Shown here: positions 9,596-18,166 of the stretch, piece after piece
Layout: each line of letters starts with the position of its first letter
Numbering within the stretch: position 1 is the first letter of the stretch
Assembly: GCA_963712905.1 (NCBI GenBank)
Contig: CAVQJU010000010.1
Location: 186,001-250,000, forward strand
Reading direction: 5' to 3'
Origin: CAVQJU01 sp963712905
GTDB lineage: Bacteria; Acidobacteriota; Vicinamibacteria; Vicinamibacterales; CAVVIG01
Length of the DNA stretch: 64,000 bases
Made by a program: the position numbers and the translations under genes
Notes under the pieces: model-generated
Told to the model about the DNA's origin: nothing
Database searches by the model: none
The model's input: the letters and a program-made list of their open reading frames with translations, nothing else

Positions 9596-10201
9596 CTAGC
9601 GGTTCAGCGTTCTCAGGATGGACTGCACCTGGGCGCGCTCGGGTGCCTGTGGGGCGAGCCGAAGGAATGTCTGGAAATGCTGCTCGGTCAGATCGATTCG
9701 CTTCACTCTCGAGTACGCGAGCCCGGCGCTGTAGTGCGCATAGGCCCAATTGGGATCGAGATCCGAAGCCTTCTGAAAGGCGACGGCGGCGCCGCCGAAA
9801 TCCTGGTTCGCGCTGAGCGCCATCCCTTGCTGATAGTACGCTTCGGGCAGGGCGCCATCTCGGGCGACCGCCTGGTTCGACGCCTCGAGGGCGCCGGCCG
9901 CGTCGCTCGCCGCGAGCGCGAGCGCCGATCGGCCCACGCCCTGCCAGGCGTCCGATTCGGGGCGTCCGGCGAGTTGCGCGTACACCTGGCGAGCCTCGTT
10001 CGACTGCTGCAACTTGTCGTAGCTCTGCGCGCGAAGGAACGTCACACGCGGATCCTCGGCGCCCGCGGCAATGACTTGCTGATACTGACCCGAGTCGAAC
10101 AGACGTCGGACGTCATTCAGGGTCTGGCCGTGAACGATGGCGACTTGTCCGGCTGCGCAAGCGAGCGCGATGAACAACGTGGCCGTGATGCGCGCTTTCA
10201 T
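9596..10201 (-). CDS. Exported tetratricopeptide-repeat protein
   Basis: A 201-residue protein with a signal peptide (cleavage near AIVHGQ) and three to four TPR units, clearest at LPEAYYQQGMALSANQDFGG and WAYAHYSAGLAYSRVKRIDL (about residues 115-185). The start is supported by GGAGG 5 bases upstream. It probably works as a periplasmic scaffold; no catalytic domain is visible. It is divergently transcribed from the DUF481 gene. Confidence 0.85.
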   Translation of the reverse strand: MKARITATLFIALACAAGQVAIVHGQTLNDVRRLFDSGQYQQVIAAGAEDPRVTFLRAQSYDKLQQSNEARQVYAQLAGRPESDAWQGVGRSALALAASDAAGALEASNQAVARDGALPEAYYQQGMALSANQDFGGAAVAFQKASDLDPNWAYAHYSAGLAYSRVKRIDLTEQHFQTFLRLAPQAPERAQVQSILRTLNR

Positions 10202-10233
10202 AGTCGCCTCCAGTCTCTATCGTATGCTCCCGT

Positions 10234-10261
10234 TTGAGGGAGTCTACAGTCATGTTATCTT
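10234..10261 (+). promoter_or_regulatory. Possible sigma-70-type promoter for the DUF481 gene
   Basis: TTGAGG and TATCTT are separated by 16 bases in the AT-richer gap between the divergent TPR and DUF481 genes. Each box matches the consensus at 4 of 6 positions. The assignment rests on position and spacing only. Confidence 0.3.
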
Positions 10262-10316
10262 CGGGGCTCGGATCCAAGCCGTTCAACCCCGGTCGTTCAA
10301 CCGCCAACCACTCACC

Positions 10317-11069
10317 ATGCACATCTCGCGCCGCGTTCTCTCATCCATTGCGTTCGCGATTTTGCTAATCCCCGTTTCTTCCCTGGCACAGGCGCCTGCG
10401 GGAGGGCCTCCCCCGCCGCCACGACAGGAGGCTACGGCCGAGTTTGCATACGTTGGCACGAGCGGCAACTCTTCAACCACGTCCATTGGCCTGGGTGGCG
10501 AGTACATATACCGTCCTGATCTATGGACGTTCAGGACGAAAGCGGCCTACGTCCAGAACGAGTCCCAGGGCGAACTGAGCGCGGAATCGTTCGACGCGCT
10601 GTTCAAGGCCGAACGCACGCTGGGACCGCGGCTGTCGGCATTCGTCCGCTACGGATTCCTCCACGATCGCTTCGCCGGCATCGACGAGCGCAACATCATC
10701 GAGGGCGGTCTGAACTACCTGCTCGTCAACGCGGGGCCGCAGACGCTGAACGTGGACGCCAGCTTCGGCTACGCGCACGAGTCGCGCGTCGATCCGCCGG
10801 ACCTGTCGGATCCGCTGCTCGCCACCGGTGCGGTGTATCGGCTGAAGCTCTCGGAGTACGCCGATATCAGTGACGACGCGCGGTTCAGCGTGGCAGTATC
10901 GGACGGCGGCGACGACTGGCGGTTCGCCAACATCGCGTCGGTGAACTCCAAGCTCAATAGCTTTCTGTCGTTGAAGATCTCGAACACCGTCCGCTACGTT
11001 CACGCGCCGTCGCCCAACTTCGAGACGACGGACACGATTACGGCCGTCGCCCTGGTCGCGAAGTTCTAG
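10317..11069 (+). CDS. DUF481 (YdiY-like) outer-membrane protein
   Basis: The 250-residue product has a signal peptide (cleavage near SSLAQAPAG) and the DUF481 barrel pattern: TAEFAYVGTSGNSSTTSIGL near residue 40, then alternating amphipathic strands, ending in VALVAKF with a terminal Phe. Proteins of this family are annotated as salt-induced outer-membrane proteins; their exact function is not established. I start at ATG 10317, directly before the signal peptide, not at upstream in-frame codons. Confidence 0.88.
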   Translation: MHISRRVLSSIAFAILLIPVSSLAQAPAGGPPPPPRQEATAEFAYVGTSGNSSTTSIGLGGEYIYRPDLWTFRTKAAYVQNESQGELSAESFDALFKAERTLGPRLSAFVRYGFLHDRFAGIDERNIIEGGLNYLLVNAGPQTLNVDASFGYAHESRVDPPDLSDPLLATGAVYRLKLSEYADISDDARFSVAVSDGGDDWRFANIASVNSKLNSFLSLKISNTVRYVHAPSPNFETTDTITAVALVAKF

Positions 11070-11127
11070 GAGACATCACGGCGGCTGGAGCCTTACAATT
11101 CGTGTGATGGTTTGTGAAGGAGCCCGC

Positions 11128-12153
11128 ATGCGCACACGGATTGCCTGGAGTTTCGCGTCGCTGCTGCTCGCCGGTGTCACCGCGCAGCTGACGGCCCAAC
11201 AGCCCGCGAAACCGCCTGCGAAGCCGGCGGGCGCCGCGTATACACCGGCCAAAACGCCCTGGGGCGATCCCCGCGTCGGCGGCGTCTACAGCAACGACGA
11301 CGAGACCGGGATTCCGTTCGAGCGCCCGGCCGAGTTCGCCGGACGCCGGATCGAGGACATCACGCCGGTGGAGCTCTCCGAGGCCAACAAGCGGCGCACG
11401 GAGCAGTTCAACGCCGGCGTGGCGGGGACGGAATTTGCCGGCGGCCTGCGTCCGCCCACGCATCTGATCTTCGATTCCTTCGATCGCAGGAACAGCACGC
11501 CGTGGCTCGTCGTCGATCCGCCGGACGGCACGGTGCCGCCGCTGACCGAGGAAGCACGCCAGCGCGCTCAGCGTCCGCAGTCGGGGCTGGGGCGGGGCGT
11601 CAGCAGCAACATCAACCCCGTCGGCCCGTTCAACAGCTACGAGGATCTGGGGCTGTACGACCGCTGCGTCACGCGCGGCATTCCGAACTCGATGATGCCC
11701 GCGGGCTACGGCAGCTTCTACGAAATCATCCAGGGCCAGGAGTCGGTGTCGCTGCGCTACGAGATGATCCACGAGCACCGCGTCGTGCCGATCGATCGCG
11801 GCGGCCGGCACAGCCCGCACCTGAGCGACCGCATCCACCTCGATCTGGGGGACGCGCGCGGGTGGTACGACGGCAACACGCTCGTCGTCGAGACGACGAA
11901 TTTCACCGAGCGGAGCGCCTTCCGCGGCGCGAGCGAACATCTCAAGATGACCGAGCGTTTCACGCCCGTCGCGCCGAACGTCCTGGAGTGGCGCGTCACG
12001 TTCGACGACCCGCACACGTGGACGAAGCCGTGGACGTTCGCGATGATCCTGAAAGAGGCGACTCACGGCGAGAAACTCTACGAGTACGCCTGCCACGAAG
12101 GTAACTACGGGCTGAAGAACATCCTCACCGGCGCCCGCGCGGCTGATAAGTAG
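11128..12153 (+). CDS. Exported protein of unknown function (common acidobacterial family)
   Basis: The 341-residue protein has a signal peptide ending near LTAQQ. The middle and end contain DRCVTRGIPNSMMP, GWYDGNTLVVETTNF, LKMTERFTPVAPN, DDPHTWTKPW and YEYACHEGNYGL, a set of motifs that I recognise from uncharacterised exported proteins of acidobacteria and sphingomonads. No enzyme family can be named. The start at 11128 has GGAG 7 bases upstream. Its stop codon TAG is part of the GTAG foot of the repeat at 12150. Confidence 0.8.
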   Translation: MRTRIAWSFASLLLAGVTAQLTAQQPAKPPAKPAGAAYTPAKTPWGDPRVGGVYSNDDETGIPFERPAEFAGRRIEDITPVELSEANKRRTEQFNAGVAGTEFAGGLRPPTHLIFDSFDRRNSTPWLVVDPPDGTVPPLTEEARQRAQRPQSGLGRGVSSNINPVGPFNSYEDLGLYDRCVTRGIPNSMMPAGYGSFYEIIQGQESVSLRYEMIHEHRVVPIDRGGRHSPHLSDRIHLDLGDARGWYDGNTLVVETTNFTERSAFRGASEHLKMTERFTPVAPNVLEWRVTFDDPHTWTKPWTFAMILKEATHGEKLYEYACHEGNYGLKNILTGARAADK

Positions 12154-12201
12154 GGCGGCCCTTTCAGGGCCGCCATCGCGGGGCTGAAAGCCCCGCGCTA
12201 C
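12150..12201. repeat. Double-hairpin GTAG/CTAC REP-like element that provides two stop codons
   Basis: GTAG (12150-12153) is followed by the hairpin GGCGGCCCT-TTC-AGGGCCGCC, the spacer ATC, the hairpin GCGGGGCT-GAA-AGCCCCGC and then CTAC (12198-12201). The TAG of the left foot is the stop of the plus-strand gene, and the complement of CTA on the right is the stop of the convergent aminotransferase-like gene. The two hairpins can also serve as a bidirectional terminator. Confidence 0.8.
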
Positions 12202-13490
12202 GTCAGGCTCCCCACAAACTCGCCGAGCCGATCGACGTCGGCGAGGGTCGTGGGGACGCCGACCGACGCGCGCAGGGCGCCCACGGGCCGGCCTCGCATG
12301 CACGCGCGAAACGTCGTCAGCGAGAAGCCGTCGCGCAGGCAGGCGCGGGCAGCCGGCGGTGAAAACCCGAAGGCCCGCTCCGCCGCGCCGGGATTGCAGA
12401 AGCACCCCCCGCGTATCGCGATGCCGCGGCGCCGCGCCTCGGCTTCCACCGCTTCGTACGGGAGCCACGCCGCGTTCCGGCGGACGTTGAACGCGACCGT
12501 GCCGCCGCGCTCGTCCATGTCGTTCGGACCGTAGATCTCCACGGCGTTCTTCATCCGGCCGAGCCGCTCGATGAGCCGCGACGTCAGCCGCGACACGTGA
12601 CAGTCCACGGCCCGCATGTTCAGACGCCGCAGCCAGCGCAGGCCGTCGCAGACGGCGGGCATGGCGAGAAAATTCGGCGTGCCGTCCTCGAACGCTTCGG
12701 CCCCTGGCCTCGGCATCGCGAGCCGGTTCTGGACCGAGGCGAACTGCACGGTGCCGCCGCCGAAATAGCCGCGCCGGAGAGACGCGAGCGCGTCGCGCCT
12801 CGCAACCAGCGCGCCGACGCCGGTTGGATACCCGAACAGCTTGTAGAAGGAGACGGCGACGAAGTCCGCGGGCACCTCGGCCAGGGACAACGGGCTCGTC
12901 GCGGCGTACGCGGCTGCGTCGACGAGAACGTGGTACCCGCGGCTCTGCGCGTGGGCGACCCAGGCGAGTGGGTGCCTGACGCCGGAGAAGTTCGACTGCG
13001 CCGGGAAAGCGAACAACGAGGCAGCCTTCGGCGGCTTCAACGAGGGTCCCGGATCGGACCCTCGCAACTCGTCGTCCAGCGGAACGTAGACGACATCCGC
13101 CCGGCGCCGCCGGGCCGCCACGCGAAGGCCGTTGACCGAGTTGTGGTTGTCCGCCGTCAGCACCAGACGCGACCCGGCCGCGAACGGGAACGCTTCGGCG
13201 AGCAACCGGATGGCGCCGCTGGCGTTGGCGGTGAACACGACGTCGTAGACGGCCGGATCCGCGTCGAACAGTTCGAGCGTCAGCCGTCGTGCGGTTTCGA
13301 TCGCGGCCGTGCTGGCGCGTGACGGTCCGCTCTCGGAATGCGGGTTGCCCAGCACGCGGTCGGTCATGAGCCGCGCGTGCCGGCGCACGAGCGACGCCGG
13401 GTAGAGCGCCGACCCCGTGTAGTCGAGGTAGACGTGCCCGGTGCGGTCCAGGCGCGAGAACTCGCGCGCCCGCAAACGCGCGATCAGCAC
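12198..13490 (-). CDS. Class V PLP-dependent enzyme similar to the NifS-like domain of molybdenum cofactor sulfurase
   Basis: The 430-residue protein has the class V aminotransferase fold: YLDYTGSALYP, NPHSESGPS, VVFTANASGAIRLL, the PLP-lysine segment DFVAVSFYKLFGYPTGVGAL, and IRGGCFCNPGA with the candidate persulfide Cys. The last two segments match Moco sulfurase better than SufS/IscS. There is no C-terminal MOSC domain. It would abstract sulfur from cysteine to give a protein-bound persulfide and alanine. The GTG start at 13490 overlaps the stop of the rhodanese-fold gene and has GGAGG upstream, so it is coupled as the last gene of the sulfur operon. Confidence 0.85.
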   Translation of the reverse strand: MLIARLRAREFSRLDRTGHVYLDYTGSALYPASLVRRHARLMTDRVLGNPHSESGPSRASTAAIETARRLTLELFDADPAVYDVVFTANASGAIRLLAEAFPFAAGSRLVLTADNHNSVNGLRVAARRRRADVVYVPLDDELRGSDPGPSLKPPKAASLFAFPAQSNFSGVRHPLAWVAHAQSRGYHVLVDAAAYAATSPLSLAEVPADFVAVSFYKLFGYPTGVGALVARRDALASLRRGYFGGGTVQFASVQNRLAMPRPGAEAFEDGTPNFLAMPAVCDGLRWLRRLNMRAVDCHVSRLTSRLIERLGRMKNAVEIYGPNDMDERGGTVAFNVRRNAAWLPYEAVEAEARRRGIAIRGGCFCNPGAAERAFGFSPPAARACLRDGFSLTTFRACMRGRPVGALRASVGVPTTLADVDRLGEFVGSLT

Positions 13491-14090
13491 CCCCGCCTCC
13501 GGACGCCGGCCACGGCGTTCCGCGTGGCTTCGGCCAGCCCGGCCTGCGCGCCCTCGCCGTTCCAGTAGCCCACCGGCACCTCGCGGCGCTCCACGTTCGC
13601 ACGCGGCACACCGCCGAAGAAGCGGCTCAGGCTCGCGGCCCGTTCGAACTGCGTGCGTTCCTCCGGCGTCGCATCGGTCGCCAGCCGCGGCTCCAGCACG
13701 CGCCCGATCCACTCGTACAGGCCCTGACGGAGCAGGCGGACGTCCCGATGCCCGCGCCGGCGCACGAGCGCCCAGGCCTCGAACGCGCGCCGATCGTCGC
13801 TGGCGTACACCACGACCGTGGCGCCGGCCGGCAGCGGCTCCTCCGCCAGCGCCGCAAGCGTCATGGGCCGCGCAGTCGGAACGTGCATCTGCTCGAACTC
13901 TTCAGACGAACGGAGGTCCCACACATGCAGCGCCGGGTCGCGGCGCAGGATGCGCTCGGCGAGATCGGGAGCGGCGATGTAGTCAATCGACACGTGCGCC
14001 GCGGCGTCGGGTGCGCGCCAGTCCCACGCCGCGGCCGCGAGGCTCATCAGCCCGGCGACGACGGCCAGCGCCGAATGCAGGCTTCTCACG
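13484..14090 (-). CDS. Membrane-anchored rhodanese-fold protein lacking the catalytic cysteine
   Basis: The 201-residue product starts with a hydrophobic anchor or signal segment (ALAVVAGLMSLAAAAW) and holds one rhodanese-like domain: LHVWDLRSSEEFEQMHVPTA is the typical start, GLYEWIGRVLEP the end. In the active loop, VVVYASDDRRAFEAW, the catalytic Cys is replaced by Ala. The only Cys is the final residue of the protein. It is therefore unlikely to be a classical sulfurtransferase. It starts with GTG overlapping the YedE-like stop and is followed immediately by the class V PLP enzyme, which suggests a scaffold or delivery role in that relay. Confidence 0.82.
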
Positions 14091-14667
14091 CCCGTCCCCG
14101 CTCGATGCGTGTCGCCAGCGCGAAGCCGGCAATCGCCGCCAGCGTAATGACCGCGACGCCGGCGCCGCGAGACACGCCGGCGAGCTCGGTGATCGTCACG
14201 GCGCCCATTGGGGTACTGGCGTAGAAATCGGCAACGATGGGAAAGGCAATGTTGAAGGCCGCCACGCCCGCCAGCATGCCCACGATGACGCCGAGGCCGT
14301 CGAGCCGGCCCGTGGCGGCGGCCACGCAGGATGTCCCGGGACACAGGCCGCCGAGCAGGAACCCCGCGCCGAACAGGACGCCGCCGGCCGCCTGCGGGGC
14401 GGCGAACGTCTCGGGCATGTAGACGAGCCTGAGGTCCAGGAACCCGATCCGATCCAGCCAGAACGCGCCCAGCATCGCCGTCACGAGCGCCGTGAACATC
14501 ACCTTGAAGACGGTGAGATCCGTCAGGTAGAACTGCGCCGCGAGCTTCGGCGCATATCCGAGCCCCCCGCGCTCGAGAAACCAGCCGAAGAAGAACCCGA
14601 TCAGCGGCGCGACCAGCAGGCCGCCGGCGGGCCCGAGGACGCCGGTCTCGGTGAACGGTGCGGTCAT
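14086..14667 (-). CDS. YeeE/YedE family sulfur transport protein (second half-module)
   Basis: The 193-residue membrane protein has about five hydrophobic segments and the conserved Cys-containing signature LLGGLCPGTSCVAAATGRLDG, quoted here as its core GGLCPGTSC. YeeE/YedE proteins such as TsuA move thiosulfate across the inner membrane through conserved cysteines. The ATG overlaps the stop of the first half by four bases (ATGA). The pair of small YeeE/YedE genes corresponds to one full-length transporter. Confidence 0.88.
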   Translation of the reverse strand: MTAPFTETGVLGPAGGLLVAPLIGFFFGWFLERGGLGYAPKLAAQFYLTDLTVFKVMFTALVTAMLGAFWLDRIGFLDLRLVYMPETFAAPQAAGGVLFGAGFLLGGLCPGTSCVAAATGRLDGLGVIVGMLAGVAAFNIAFPIVADFYASTPMGAVTITELAGVSRGAGVAVITLAAIAGFALATRIERGRA

Positions 14668-15175
14668 CGCCACAGCCTCCGTGCCAGCGGTGCGAAGAGG
14701 TACCCCGACGCGAAGCACGTCGCGATGAAGATCCAGCTGCCGGCCGACAGCAGCGCGCCCCCCGTCAACGCCTGCCCGCTCGTGCAGCCGCGCGCGAGCT
14801 TCGCCCCGAAGCCCATGAGCGCGCCGCCGCCGATCGACACAAACATCCGCTGACGGGCGTCCACGTGCGGTCCGTGTTCGACGGACCGGCGCAGACGTCC
14901 GGCGAGCCAGGCCGAACAGAATCCGCCGACGACGACGCCCGCCAGCTCGAGCACGAGCCAGTCGCCGAGCGGGCTTGCGACGCCGCGGACCAGATACGGC
15001 GCGAGCGCGGCGACGCCGAGGCGCGCGCCGTGCCTTCGACTGCGGCCGTACCCGCCGCGACGACGCTCGCAAAACCTCCAGATGCGCCGAGGCCCCGGCC
15101 GACGAGCACGTAGGCCGAGAGCAGGACGAGGCCGAGCCCCAGGCCAGCCAGATACGGATCGGAATAACGTTTCAC
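14664..15175 (-). CDS. YeeE/YedE family sulfur transport protein (first half-module, frame break near 15025)
   Basis: The N-terminal part MKRYSDPYLAGLGLGLVLLS is read from a GTG at 15175; the second part, LELAGVVVGGFCSAWLAG and FGAKLARGCTSGQALTGGALL, is in another frame. The shift lies near 15025, where the second frame reads LGVAALAPYLVRGVASPLGD directly after AVEGTARA. ARGCTSGQ is the conserved Cys motif of YeeE/YedE proteins. The start overlaps the stop of the tandem-rhodanese gene. The break is probably a single-base sequence error, since both halves are well conserved. Confidence 0.82.
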
Positions 15176-16056
15176 TTCTCCACCGGTCCTCGCTTGTTCA
15201 TCGCCCAGTCCTGGAACGAGCCGTCGTACAGCATCACCGTGTAGCCCAGCAGGCGCGCGCCGAACACCACGGCGGTGCCCTGCTGGCCGACATGGCAGTA
15301 CGCGACCACCGTGTCTCCGGGCTTGATGCCCGCGGCGGCGAACAACGCGGCGACACGCTCGCGATCGACCAGCATGTTGTCGTCGGTAATCTTCGTAAAC
15401 GGGATGTTGACGGCACCCGGGATATGGCCCTTCGCCCCGTTCATCGTCGGCTCGATGCCGCTGTAGAACACCGCCGCCCGGGCGTCCACCAGCCTGGTGT
15501 TCGGCCGCGACGGGATCGACTTCACGAACTCGGCGTCCACGACAACCGGCTTGGCCGGCCGGGCGCTCAGGGTTCCCCGCGCAGCCGGCGGCACGCTGGC
15601 GGTCGTCGCCTGTCCCGCCCGGGTCCAGGCGGGCAGTCCTCCGTTCAAGAGCGACGTGCGGTCCCCCAGCCCGAGGTAGTCGAGCGTGAAGATGATGCGC
15701 GTGCTCGATTGCACGGCGCCGGTCTTGCCGAAGTAGACAACGATGCGGCTGTCGTCGGAGATGCCGAAGGACGCGACCTTCGCGCGCAGCTCGTCGAGCG
15801 GCGGGAGCTCGAGCATCAGGTCGCCGCGCGCCATGTCGTGCGGGCGGGCGACGTCATCTTCGGTGATGTAGCGAGCGCCGGGAATGTGGCCCGCGTCGTA
15901 TTCGGCCTTCCCGCCGATGTGCAGCAGCACGAGGCCGCGGTCGTTCACGTGCTGGGCGAGCCAGCCGACGTCCACGAGCAGCGGCGCCGGCGTCTGTGCC
16001 TGTGAGGGCGAGGCGATCAGGACAAGCAGGGCGAAGAGTCGGATTGCACGCGTCAT
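15172..16056 (-). CDS. Periplasmic tandem-rhodanese thiosulfate sulfurtransferase
   Basis: A 294-residue protein with a signal peptide (ASPSQAQT) and two rhodanese domains. The first (about residues 25-150) has DAGHIPGARYI but no Cys in its loop (VVYFGKTGAVQSS). The second (about 160-290) has GHIPGAVNIPF and the active loop AYCHVGQQGT with the catalytic Cys. This is the normal layout of TST-type enzymes that move sulfane sulfur from thiosulfate to an acceptor. It is the first gene of the five-gene sulfur operon, upstream of the YeeE/YedE pair. Confidence 0.92.
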   Translation of the reverse strand: MTRAIRLFALLVLIASPSQAQTPAPLLVDVGWLAQHVNDRGLVLLHIGGKAEYDAGHIPGARYITEDDVARPHDMARGDLMLELPPLDELRAKVASFGISDDSRIVVYFGKTGAVQSSTRIIFTLDYLGLGDRTSLLNGGLPAWTRAGQATTASVPPAARGTLSARPAKPVVVDAEFVKSIPSRPNTRLVDARAAVFYSGIEPTMNGAKGHIPGAVNIPFTKITDDNMLVDRERVAALFAAAGIKPGDTVVAYCHVGQQGTAVVFGARLLGYTVMLYDGSFQDWAMNKRGPVEK

Positions 16057-16267
16057 TGTTTACCTCCGAACGGTTGTCCTCCGAACGCGGCGATGATGAC
16101 CGGCGGCGGTGGCGCGCATCAACCGGTTTGCAGCCAGAGGCCGGCCCGTGCAGCCAACGGCGGATCCCGACGCGCGTTCCCCGCGGCGGCGACCGCTCGC
16201 TGCGGAATTCAGGCGTTTGGCTGCAGGCGCGTTGCGGACGGGCATGGCGGGGGCTATAAAGAGAGCC

Positions 16268-17377
16268 ATGACACTCAGGGCAGAGGGCCCAGGGCAAAGG
16301 GCTGATTCAATCGGCCACCCGCTGTCGACGCGATGGGTGGCCATCCTCAGCGCCGCGACGGCGGCCTGCATGGCGCTGGCGACCGCGTCGCAGACGTACA
16401 TCTCCATGCTCAGCCATGGGCATTCGTTCGTGCGGCTGTTCACCTGGCAGCTGGCGGGCTGGTGTTTCTGGGCGGTCATCGCGCCGTGGACGGTCCGCCT
16501 GAGCGGCCGTTACAGCCTGGCGCGCCTGGCGGGGCTCGGCGTGCTGCTGACGATCGCGCACGGCGCCGTCGCCGCGCAGATGACGGTCTGGTTTCAACCG
16601 TATCAGCCCGTGGCGTTCTACAGCTTCCGGCAGGCCCTCGCCAACCTGTGGTGGGCCCTCGTGCTGATCGATCCGCTCGTCTATCTTCTCCTTGTCGTCG
16701 GCGGACGCGCGTTCGCCGCCCACGAGCGCGCCCGGCAGCTCGAGCTCCGCGAGACGCAGCTCGAAGCCGAGTTGACGCGCGCCACGCTGGACGCGCTGCG
16801 GCTGGAAATTCAGCCGCACTTCCTGTTCAACACGCTGAACGCGATCGCCGCGCAGATTCGCGCGAACAGCAACGCGTCGGCGCTGACCATGCTGCTCGGG
16901 CTGAGCGACCTGATGCGGGCGACGCTCGATCGGCCGGCCGGGCAGCTCGCGCCGCTCGGCGACGAGCTGAGCGTCGTCAAGGGCTACATCGATCTCCAGC
17001 GCGCGCGGTTCGGCGATCGCCTGGAGATCGCGTACGACATCGACGACGCGTGCCGGCGGCTCGAGGTGCCGACGCTGCTGCTGCAGCCGCTCGTCGAGAA
17101 CGCGCTGCGCCACGGCCTCGCTCCGCAGTCCGCGGCGGGGCGGCTCGAAATCGGCGCGGCCCGCCGGAATGGCGCCGAGCTGCGGCTGTGGGTCACCGAC
17201 AACGGCGTCGGCCTGCCGCCGGGCTTCGATGCGTCCCGCGACGCCGGCACGGGCCTGCGCAACACCCGGTCGCGCATCGAGCGCCTGTACGGCAGCGCCG
17301 CCGCGCTCGTGGTCCGGCCGAACGCGCCCGCGGGAACGATCGTGGAGCTCATCCTGCCGGCGGCTGGTGCCGCGTGA
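16268..17377 (+). CDS. LytS/YehU-type sensor histidine kinase (His_kinase domain)
   Basis: The 369-residue protein has four predicted membrane segments (about residues 20-140), a short coiled linker (RARQLELRETQLEAELTRA) and a His_kinase domain with phospho-acceptor motif IQPHFLFNTLNAI, followed by an HATPase with PLVENALRHGL and DNGVGLPPG. The next gene starts inside its stop codon (GTGA), giving a classical LytS/LytR-type pair. The assumed ATG start at 16268 is followed at once by a 7-bp repeat that encodes a non-conserved N-terminus, so the true start may be a later GTG near 16336. Confidence 0.9.
   Translation: MTLRAEGPGQRADSIGHPLSTRWVAILSAATAACMALATASQTYISMLSHGHSFVRLFTWQLAGWCFWAVIAPWTVRLSGRYSLARLAGLGVLLTIAHGAVAAQMTVWFQPYQPVAFYSFRQALANLWWALVLIDPLVYLLLVVGGRAFAAHERARQLELRETQLEAELTRATLDALRLEIQPHFLFNTLNAIAAQIRANSNASALTMLLGLSDLMRATLDRPAGQLAPLGDELSVVKGYIDLQRARFGDRLEIAYDIDDACRRLEVPTLLLQPLVENALRHGLAPQSAAGRLEIGAARRNGAELRLWVTDNGVGLPPGFDASRDAGTGLRNTRSRIERLYGSAAALVVRPNAPAGTIVELILPAAGAA
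16278..16305 (+). repeat. Heptameric tandem repeat, 4 x GGGCNNA
   Basis: Four contiguous 7-bp units, GGGCAGA, GGGCCCA, GGGCAAA and GGGCTGA, lie at the very 5' end of the histidine kinase reading frame. The same unit type flanks the S23 gene at 48972 and 49495. Confidence 0.75.
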
Positions 17378-18150
17378 TCCGCTTTCGCGTGCTCGTCGCC
17401 GAAGACGAGCCGCACGCCCGGTCGATGGTGGTGGGCCTGCTCGGCCGCGACGCGGAAGTCGAAGTGGTGGCCAACTGTGCCGACGGCCGGGCCGCCGTGG
17501 AGGCGATGTCCCACAAGGGCATCGACATCGCCTTCCTCGACATCGAGATGCCCGAGTCGTCCGGCCTGCAGATCGCCGAGCGCTCGGCGGCGGACGGACC
17601 GGTCGTCGTTTTCGTCACGGCGTTCAGCCGCTATGCGCCGGCGGCGTTCGACGTCAGCGCGGTGGACTACGTGCTGAAGCCGTTCTCCGACGAGCGATTC
17701 TTCGCCGCCCTCGAGCGCGCCAAGCAGCGCGTGCGCGAGCGCCGGCTGAACGCGCTGGCCGACCAGATCGCGATGGTCTCGTCGGAGATGAAGCACGGCG
17801 ACGCCGCGCCGGCGTCCGAGTACCTCCACCGGATGGCGTTCAAGGACGGCGACCGGACCATCGTGCTCAACGCCGCGGAGATTGTATGGATCGAAGCCGA
17901 GGACTATTACGTGCTCATCCACTCGAAGCGCGGACGCCACATGATCCGCGCGACGCTGGCGTCGCTCGAAGAGCGGCTGGACCCGCAGGTGTTCGTCCGC
18001 GTGCACCGCGCCGCGATCGTCAACGTGGACGAAGTGCGTGAGGCCCGGGACGAGGATCGGCTGATGCTGATCCTGTCGAACGGATCGCAGGTGCCGGTCA
18101 GCCGCTCGAGGCGCCGCCACGTCGAGCCGCTCGTCCTGCCACGGGCGTAG
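17374..18150 (+). CDS. LytTR-family response regulator
   Basis: The 258-residue protein has an N-terminal receiver domain (VLVAEDEPHAR, phospho-acceptor Asp in IAFLDIEMPESSG, DYVLKPFSDERF) and a C-terminal LytTR DNA-binding domain from about residue 150 (FKDGDRTIVLNAAEIVWIEA, VRVHRAAIVNVDEVRE, VPVSRSRRRHVEPL). It would bind promoter direct repeats after phosphorylation by the kinase encoded immediately upstream, whose stop codon overlaps its GTG start. Its targets are not evident from the window; the sulfur operon divergent from the kinase gene is one candidate. Confidence 0.93.
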   Translation: MIRFRVLVAEDEPHARSMVVGLLGRDAEVEVVANCADGRAAVEAMSHKGIDIAFLDIEMPESSGLQIAERSAADGPVVVFVTAFSRYAPAAFDVSAVDYVLKPFSDERFFAALERAKQRVRERRLNALADQIAMVSSEMKHGDAAPASEYLHRMAFKDGDRTIVLNAAEIVWIEAEDYYVLIHSKRGRHMIRATLASLEERLDPQVFVRVHRAAIVNVDEVREARDEDRLMLILSNGSQVPVSRSRRRHVEPLVLPRA

Positions 18151-18166
18151 GGCGCGCCGACTATGA

